Positions 53,595 through 64,000 of a stretch of DNA of 64,000 nt are shown piece by piece (position 1 is the stretch's first letter; the number at the start of each line of letters is the position of its first letter). The DNA lies in the NCBI GenBank assembly GCA_965116435.1, contig OZ220686.1, forward strand, positions 1,612,001-1,676,000, in the 5' to 3' direction. The stretch is from VXPQ01 sp965116435. GTDB taxonomy: Bacteria > Bacteroidota > Rhodothermia > Rhodothermales > VXPQ01. A program made the translations under genes and the position numbers. A model generated the notes under the pieces. It was not told where the DNA came from. It did no database searches and saw only the letters and a program-made list of their open reading frames with translations.

Positions 53595-53634
53595 CCTGAA
53601 AAAAGGAAAGCCCCGCTGCGAATCGCAACGAGGC
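53595..53634 (-). terminator. rRNA operon terminator
   Basis: On the - strand an 11-bp stem (GCCTCGTTGCG / CGCAGCGGGGC, two G-T pairs) with a 3-nt loop is followed by TTTCCTTTTTT. It lies 14 nt past the 5S gene. Confidence 0.9.
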
Positions 53635-53647
53635 TTTTCCAAAGAAA

Positions 53648-53757
<110 letters not shown>

Positions 53758-53929
53758 AATTTCAACGGCCGGCAATCCGGCGCGCGCCCTCCCCGAGCAG
53801 GAAGCGCGCAAACAACGCATGCGCGCCCTTCGAACGCTCGGGCAAAGCGAAATATCTGACAGATGAATTGTCCGCAGAAAACAAAGGCATCACGAGACAC
53901 AGCGTCTCGTCGATGCTCGCAAAACAATT

Positions 53930-56867
<2,938 letters not shown>

Positions 56868-57019
56868 CAATTGTTTTACGCGCATCGCGCTTAAAACAGA
56901 CGCCAATGTCTCGGTGATACCTTTGTTTTCTACGGAAACAATTCATCATGTCAAAGAACGCGATCCTCCGCTCTTGAAGCCCTGCGTGCACCACAAGGGC
57001 TTCGTCGTCAGAGAAACGG

Positions 57020-57092
57020 TGGAGTTAGCCGGATTCGAACCGGCGACCCCCTGCTTGCAAAGCAGGTGCTCTACCAGCTGAGCTATAACCCC
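57020..57092 (-). tRNA. tRNA-Ala (anticodon TGC)
   Basis: Acceptor GGGGTTA pairs with TAACTCC, the anticodon arm is CCTGCTTTGCAAGCAGG and the T arm CCGGTTCGAATCCGG. It lies in the 16S-23S spacer; CCA is not encoded. Confidence 0.95.
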
Positions 57093-57138
57093 GCCTGATT
57101 TCCCGCCAGGGGCGGGAGCGCCTTTCGGCGCTGGCGTG

Positions 57139-57212
<74 letters not shown>

Positions 57213-57380
57213 CTTTGGGTTTTCGCCCCATAAGGGGGGCACAACTCTATGTTGCAAAGAACGAACCGAACCCGTTCAAAGGTCCGGTTGCATGAGAAAG
57301 AAGCATAGCGAATCCCGTTAACCCTGCGGAGCCAGGCCCCGCATAATGATCCAGTGCATTTACACGATCAAGAGTTCTCT

Positions 57381-58912
<1,532 letters not shown>

Positions 58913-59130
58913 AATGAAGTTGGTTGATCTGCTTGACTCGTATTTTATGTCTGTCTCATCATGCGCGCCGTTCATCCGGCGCACAGGAATCAACGGGACT
59001 CGCTATGCTTCCATTCTCATCAAAGAACACGGCTCTGCGACCCGCGCCCGCCCGAAAGCAGGCAAACCGACCGCCTCGCCGCCGCGCAAAATCAGGCCGT
59101 GCAACCAGCCAGAAAAAAGCGCGGACAGAT

Positions 59131-59159
59131 AACATACGGCAACAAACCCGTAATGTCAA
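59131..59159 (-). promoter_or_regulatory. Candidate rRNA operon promoter
   Basis: On the - strand TTGACA (59159-59154) and TATGTT (59136-59131) are separated by exactly 17 bases, about 220 bp upstream of the 16S gene. The rest of the 58.9-59.36 kb gap shows no gene. Confidence 0.7.
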
Positions 59160-59360
59160 GAGCTGTTGGCGTAAATTTTCGAGGGCCTTAGACCCGACCT
59201 TCAAGGAGTGGTTCCGCATTTGTATTATGAAATGTGCGTTGAGACGCTTTTTTGTGCGCCGGGCACCTGCGAAACGTTCATCCGTATGAACCGGGAAAAC
59301 CGCAGTGCGTACCTTGTGCCACTCCCGTCCCGTCCGTATCACCCGACACAAGCCCGGATC

Positions 59361-60230
59361 ATGCTGCCGGAAACCGTCCAGCGCATATTTTCAGGATTAT
59401 GGGCCTACGCCCGATCGCTTCTGCGCAATCCGTACTGGTGGGGAGGGCTTATCCTGTTCGGTATGCTCCTCGGGATCGGGTATGTGCTGGTCAATGCATG
59501 GCTTATGCCGAAGATCACGCGGCAGGCTGATAATTTGCTGGTGGCGGTGCCCAGCGTACTCAATCGCCCGCCCGAACAGGCGAAGAACGACCTGGAGGCG
59601 CTCGGGCTGCATGTCGTCCTGGAGACGGAGCAATATAATCCGGCCTACCCCGCAGACGTGATCGTGGATCAAAATCCGGAACCGTCTGCGCGGGTAAAAC
59701 CGAATCGGCACATTTACCTGACGGTCAACAGCGGGGAACGGCGGCGCATGGCTGTTCCCAACGTATTCGGCCTTTCCATCCGCGAAGCCGAAAACCGGCT
59801 GCGCGCGCAAGGCCTGCGCATAGAAGAAACGTTGCCGGACTCCATCCCGGCGCCCCATCGCAATACCGTCACCGGGCAAGAACCACTCGCCGGAGACACC
59901 CTTGAGGCTGGCGATTCCGTAACGTTGTGGTACAGTACGGGCCTGGGCGCAGACTACAGCGCCATACCGGATATCGTCGGCATGGATATCAACGAGGCGC
60001 GCGACAGCTTGCTGGCCCGGCAATTGCGCGCTATCGTACTCGGCGCGCCGGACAGCCTCGCCGACCCGAACGCGCCCGATACGCTGGTGCTGCGGCAGAG
60101 CCCCGGTCCCGGAACGCAGGTGCGCACCGGATCCGAAGTGCGCCTGCATACCTGGCTCAACGAACCGTCCGAAACAGACACACTGCTTCGCGCGCCCGAC
60201 GAGGAGAACGAACCGGAGGCGGACCTGTAA
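59361..60230 (+). CDS. PASTA-domain membrane protein
   Basis: This 289-aa protein starts at ATG 59361 (MLPETVQRIFSGLWAYARSL). One membrane helix (WWGGLILFGMLLGIGYVLVNAWL, near residues 27-50) is followed by three extracytoplasmic PASTA repeats: VPSVLNRPPEQAKNDLEALG, VPNVFGLSIREAENRLRAQG and IPDIVGMDINEARDSLLARQ, each with a DxNPEP, GQEPLAG or RQSPGPG-type second half. No kinase domain is attached, unlike PknB. PASTA repeats bind peptidoglycan fragments in other proteins, so a cell-wall role is likely. The frame extends upstream to 59208, and Met 59286 is an alternative start. Confidence 0.88.
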   Translation: MLPETVQRIFSGLWAYARSLLRNPYWWGGLILFGMLLGIGYVLVNAWLMPKITRQADNLLVAVPSVLNRPPEQAKNDLEALGLHVVLETEQYNPAYPADVIVDQNPEPSARVKPNRHIYLTVNSGERRRMAVPNVFGLSIREAENRLRAQGLRIEETLPDSIPAPHRNTVTGQEPLAGDTLEAGDSVTLWYSTGLGADYSAIPDIVGMDINEARDSLLARQLRAIVLGAPDSLADPNAPDTLVLRQSPGPGTQVRTGSEVRLHTWLNEPSETDTLLRAPDEENEPEADL

Positions 60231-60309
60231 ACCGCGATCCGCGCCCACGCGCACGGCGACCCCATCTCCCCGAACATTCCTCATCCCTAACGTACTACCG
60301 ACAACCGCT

Positions 60310-60801
60310 ATGAACGGCAACGCCCTGCTCCCCGAATTCGACCGGGAAATCGAGAACACCCGCAATCTGCTTGCCCTCGCGCCCAACGAATGCCTGGACT
60401 ACCGTCCGCACGAAAAATCGTGGACGCTACGGCAACTCGCCGCCCATATAGCCAACCTGCCTACCTGGACCGGTATGACGTTCGAGGTGGATACGGTGGA
60501 CATGGCGCAAGCCTTCAACCCCTTCGTGCCTGAAAATACGGACGAACTCCTTGCCGCATTCGACAAGAACGCCTCGGAAGCCCGCCTTGCCCTCGAAAAC
60601 GCATCGGCGGATACGTTCCTCGAAACCTGGACGCTAACGACGGGAGACCGGGTTCATTTCACCATGCCGAAAGGCGTGGTGTTTCGCTACTTCGTGCTGA
60701 ACCACCTGGTCCATCACCGCGCCCAATTCGGGCTGTATCTGCGGATGTGCGATGTGGCGATTCCGGGCATGTACGGCCCTTCCGCCGACGACAAGGCGTA
60801 G
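60310..60801 (+). CDS. DinB-family protein
   Basis: This 163-aa four-helix protein of the DinB/YfiT type has metal ligands at His46 (LAAHIANL), His132 and His136 (NHLVHHRAQFG), the usual triad. SWTLRQLAAHIA and FVLNHLVHHRAQFGLYLRM fit the family closely. Members include thiol transferases; the substrate here is unknown. It follows the PASTA gene by 79 nt on the same strand, and is convergent with the TonB receptor. Confidence 0.88.
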   Translation: MNGNALLPEFDREIENTRNLLALAPNECLDYRPHEKSWTLRQLAAHIANLPTWTGMTFEVDTVDMAQAFNPFVPENTDELLAAFDKNASEARLALENASADTFLETWTLTTGDRVHFTMPKGVVFRYFVLNHLVHHRAQFGLYLRMCDVAIPGMYGPSADDKA

Positions 60802-60832
60802 CGGCGGCGCGGGCGACGCGCCCGGTTCGGCG

Positions 60833-63800
60833 TCAACGATCGCCGCCCAGGTTCCAGGTAAGCGACACCTTCACGCGGCGGCCTTTCGGGCTGTGCGTAA
60901 AGCCGTCGAACGCCGTTTCCCAATTCACGAAGGGCGGATCGGCGCCCAGCATATTGAGCACGGAAAGCGTCAGGTCGAATCCGCCGGGAAGATGCCGGTA
61001 GGCCGTCACGTCGAGGGTCGCAAACGAATCGACGTCCACGGGCTTGTCGGCGTCGTCTACGTCGTCCGCATTGGTGTAGGCAGGCACGTAATTCAGATAG
61101 CTGACCAGCGAGTAGCGACTCCGGTGATAGCCCACATTCGCCCTGGATTTCCATTTCGGAATGGGCGGGGCGGACGGATTATACCGATTCAGGTATCCGG
61201 CGCCCTCCAGGCCGCTCGCCAGCTGCACGCCCCCGATCGAAAGCGACTTGACATAGTAGGAGCGGGTCAAGGTGCCCTCGACCCCTCCTGAAAGCACCCC
61301 GGCTCCTGCGGCGAAGCGGGTGCTGACGTGCCAGTCGACGCCGGAGGTGGTAATGCCCGGCCAGTTGACCGCCGTAACGCGAATGCGTTCGATAAGCTGG
61401 GGATCGCACCCCGTTGCGCCGCCGGGACACGTAATATATTGCTCTACCGCCGAGCGGGCCGCGCCGCCCTCGGCATACAACGCCGTAATCCCGCTATGCG
61501 GCAATACGCCGATGGCGTCCCGGAAATTATAGGACCAGTAATCGATCGTGGCCTTGAGGTGCTCCCGGGAAAACGCTGCGCCAATATTGAACGTCACGGC
61601 GCGCTCGGGGCCCAGGTCGGCGTTTCCAAACGTGTCTACCGGCTTGTACGTGCCCGTTTCGGCGACCCAGTCCAGCGCCGTAGCGCGGTCTTCGTTCAGT
61701 TCGTCCACGGACGGGACCCGAAGCGTGGACTGCAACGAGCCGCGAAGAACCAGGGCCTCCGTGGCCTGTATGCGCAGGGCGACCTTGGGATCGAAACTGC
61801 GCACGATTTCGTGAAATTCGTAGTTCGCCGCAACCTGGGCGTCGAAGCGCGTTCCCATCGTAAGCGGAACCTCGACGAAAAGCCGGTGGACCGTGCGCGC
61901 ATCGTCGTACGGATAATAGCCGGTGGTGAACGTATAGGGACCTACCTTGTCCCTGCAGCTGACGTCCCCGGGAACCGCACAGGGATTCATGTTCAGGTTG
62001 GCGGGGTCGTTCGGCGTGGCGGACACGGCGTTCCGGCGGAATTGATACCCGACCGCATACGCCGCAAGCCCCTCGACCAGGCCGCCGCTCAATACGGCGT
62101 CGGCCACGAACAACTGAGCCTGGTTCTCCAGATCCACTTCCTCGTTGATCCAGTCGAGCAGCGCAGGGCTGTTCGCAAGGTTTGCGGCGTGATCGGGATT
62201 CGCCGTATTCAGGTATGTCGCGTTGGGCTGCGCGGCATGCATATGCGCATTGCTGAACGGATTGTAATACATGCATGCCCCCTGCCCCGCCACGGCGCCA
62301 TTCAGCGAACCAAGCCGCATCCCGGCGGGAGACGCAGTATCTACCTGAACGTTCACGCCGCAATCGGGACCGCCGAAACCACGAAACGCAAGGAATTTCC
62401 TGTAGCCGTATTCCGCCGGCAAATTCACGTTGTTGGACGCGCGGGCATAGCTGACCGCTACGTCCAGCTTGGCGTCCCGGCCGCCGAACGCCTCAAACGC
62501 ATGGTCTACCGACGCGGATATCCGCTGCGTACCGGACGTACGGGACAAAAAGCGCGCTGGCCCGCTGTTCCCTACGAGGCGGCCGAAGAAATACCAGTCG
62601 TCTTCAAGGCAATCTGCTTCGGAGGCAAAGCCTGCGGCGCCCGCATGCTCGCTGCACAACGCCTGCCGCCCCGGATTGCCGGAGGGCACGATCTGCGTAC
62701 CGTCATACGGAGAAATAGGTGGAAACGACGGGGTCGTCCGCCAGTCGGGCGTGGTGGCATGGGCCCACAGCCCCTCAAGGCGATAACTGGATTGCTCGGA
62801 AAAACGCCCGGAAACTTCCCCGAACGCCCGGATATGTTGGCTTTGTTCGATCAGGTTATCCCAGGGCGCATAGCGAAAACGGCAGGTGACGTCTCCAACG
62901 ACATACCCGCCAAATTCCTCGCACCGGGGATCGAGAAAGCGCTGCTCTGGCGCGCCATGGGCGGCGACCAGGGCGGCGACAAAAGCGTCCGCATCTTCAG
63001 TCCCGTCCAGCGAAGGCTTGTAAAAAGCGCCCGGGTTGCCGGTGTAGGACCAGCCCCCCGCTTGCGGATACGGACGCAAGGCCCACTCCCGCTCTTCCGT
63101 CTTCAGCTCCTGCCGATACATCATTTCCGCCGAAAGCACCGCATGGAGGCCGCCGAGATCGCGACCCCAGATCGCTCCGGCGTACGTATCGCCCGCGTCG
63201 GCGTAGTACTCGTGGGACGTGGAAACCTCCAGGCCCTCGAAATCGCTGCGCGTCACAAAATTGGCGACGCCCGCCACCGCATCCGATCCATACACGGCAG
63301 AAGCCCCTTCCTTCAGCACCTCTATGCGACGGATGGCGATGGAAGGCATCGCATTCACGTCCACGAAACGACCGCCTATGAGGCGCGCCGGGACATATAC
63401 CTGTCGGCGCCCGTTCAACAACACGAGAGTCCGGGAAGGGCCCAGGCCGCGGAGGTTGACGCTGGCGACGGTTTCCTGCACGGAAGCGGGCGGCCCGGCG
63501 CTATTGTACCAGCTCTGTCGTTCGCCGATGACCCCGTGGGCCACGCTCAGGTTCTTGAACAGCTCGGCCATTTGCGGAGCGCCCTGTTCCGCCAGCGCAG
63601 CCCGGTCGACCGCCGTAACGGCATACGGAAGATCGATGGGAAATTCTTCGATGGACGTGCCGGTCACGACCACTTCGTCCAGATTGAGCACCGTGGGCGT
63701 GATGCGTAGCGCCAAGGTCGTGGTCTCGCCGGCGACCACGGTGGCCTCGCGGACCAGCGTAGCGTAGCCGATCAGGGAAATACGCAGGGTCTGCTCGCCT

Positions 63801-64000
63801 GTCGGCACAAACGAAAAGCTGAAGGCCCCTTCCGCATCCGTATACACCACCGCATCCAGACCGGTGATATACACTTCGGCGGCTTCAAGCGGGCTGCCGT
63901 CCGAAGCGTCCAGCACGACGCCCGCAACGTCGCCGGTCGATTGGGCATGGGCCGGCGCCGCCGAAAAAACAAGGAACGCGATCAGGAAGAGCGGCGAAAG
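60833..64000 (-). CDS. TonB-dependent receptor, N-terminus cut by the window edge
   Basis: 1055 residues are visible. The frame is open to the edge, where it reads FLIAFLVFSAAPAHAQ, a signal peptide, so only the first few codons are missing. A carboxypeptidase-regulatory-like domain (GVVLDASDGSPLEAAEVYITG) is followed by a plug with VVVTGTSIEEFPIDLPYAV, NLRGLGPSRTLVLLNGRRQ and RIEVLKEGASAVYGSDAVAG. The barrel ends RVKVSLTWNLGGDR. NLRGLG and LVLLNGRR are the pattern of the broad receptor group that imports siderophores, peptides and sugars; no substrate clue lies nearby. Several cysteines occur in the extracellular loops (CSEHAG, DCLEDD). Confidence 0.92.
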   Translation of the reverse strand, partial: LSPLFLIAFLVFSAAPAHAQSTGDVAGVVLDASDGSPLEAAEVYITGLDAVVYTDAEGAFSFSFVPTGEQTLRISLIGYATLVREATVVAGETTTLALRITPTVLNLDEVVVTGTSIEEFPIDLPYAVTAVDRAALAEQGAPQMAELFKNLSVAHGVIGERQSWYNSAGPPASVQETVASVNLRGLGPSRTLVLLNGRRQVYVPARLIGGRFVDVNAMPSIAIRRIEVLKEGASAVYGSDAVAGVANFVTRSDFEGLEVSTSHEYYADAGDTYAGAIWGRDLGGLHAVLSAEMMYRQELKTEEREWALRPYPQAGGWSYTGNPGAFYKPSLDGTEDADAFVAALVAAHGAPEQRFLDPRCEEFGGYVVGDVTCRFRYAPWDNLIEQSQHIRAFGEVSGRFSEQSSYRLEGLWAHATTPDWRTTPSFPPISPYDGTQIVPSGNPGRQALCSEHAGAAGFASEADCLEDDWYFFGRLVGNSGPARFLSRTSGTQRISASVDHAFEAFGGRDAKLDVAVSYARASNNVNLPAEYGYRKFLAFRGFGGPDCGVNVQVDTASPAGMRLGSLNGAVAGQGACMYYNPFSNAHMHAAQPNATYLNTANPDHAANLANSPALLDWINEEVDLENQAQLFVADAVLSGGLVEGLAAYAVGYQFRRNAVSATPNDPANLNMNPCAVPGDVSCRDKVGPYTFTTGYYPYDDARTVHRLFVEVPLTMGTRFDAQVAANYEFHEIVRSFDPKVALRIQATEALVLRGSLQSTLRVPSVDELNEDRATALDWVAETGTYKPVDTFGNADLGPERAVTFNIGAAFSREHLKATIDYWSYNFRDAIGVLPHSGITALYAEGGAARSAVEQYITCPGGATGCDPQLIERIRVTAVNWPGITTSGVDWHVSTRFAAGAGVLSGGVEGTLTRSYYVKSLSIGGVQLASGLEGAGYLNRYNPSAPPIPKWKSRANVGYHRSRYSLVSYLNYVPAYTNADDVDDADKPVDVDSFATLDVTAYRHLPGGFDLTLSVLNMLGADPPFVNWETAFDGFTHSPKGRRVKVSLTWNLGGDR

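Overview
The window looks like a chromosomal segment of a GC-rich marine member of the Bacteroidota/Rhodothermota group (Rhodothermales-like). The grounds are two TonB-dependent receptors with a carboxypeptidase-regulatory-like front domain, a PorV/PorQ-type outer-membrane protein beside a protein with a type IX secretion (T9SS)-like tail, an rRNA operon with Ile and Ala tRNAs in the spacer, and high GC throughout. The placement is inferred from gene content; no taxonomic search was possible.

Left part (1-18.5 kb, mostly + strand): a squalene-synthase-type enzyme is followed by three tandem DUF2236 (latex-clearing-protein/MpaB-like) paralogs. The third paralog is frameshifted and flanked by a 35-bp repeat. 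Next come a sodium:solute symporter (- strand), aspS, a pyrophosphatase-like gene, tRNA-Lys and tRNA-Leu, and a JAMM peptidase beside a ubiquitin-like/E1/rhodanese fusion. They are followed by an aldo/keto reductase, a sorbosone-dehydrogenase-like secreted protein, the amt-PII nitrogen pair, and dnaA behind an AT-rich region with a perfect DnaA box.

Middle (18.5-36 kb, all - strand): nine closely spaced genes run from a TonB receptor (start near 35,797) through a T9SS-like secreted protein, a PorV-like protein, a ribokinase, a RhaT-like transporter, a formylglycine-enzyme-like protein, a glycosidase-like protein and a ferritin-like protein to a 1330-residue PmoA/dehydrogenase/HEAT/cytochrome c fusion. 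This reads as one uptake and catabolic operon for a sugar or glycoside, with surface capture, inner-membrane import, phosphorylation and periplasmic oxidation.

Genome-defence and repair region (36-53.6 kb): a radical SAM protein, a DNA methyltransferase with a damaged 5' end, and a convergent MjaI-type restriction endonuclease/N4-cytosine methyltransferase pair bracketed by 57-bp direct repeats. Then come an unknown gene with possible uracil-glycosylase-like motifs, a small membrane protein, an internally deleted IS3-family element, rmuC, a GmrSD-type DUF262/HNH protein and an addB-addA pair. Three copies of an about 85-bp sequence, best read as left ends of the IS3-type element, are scattered here: one just upstream of the restriction gene, one on the element itself, and one over the end of addA.

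Right part (53.6-64 kb): a complete rRNA operon on the - strand (16S, tRNA-Ile, tRNA-Ala, 23S, 5S) with a recognisable promoter and terminator, a PASTA-domain membrane protein, a DinB-family protein, and a second TonB receptor cut by the right edge.
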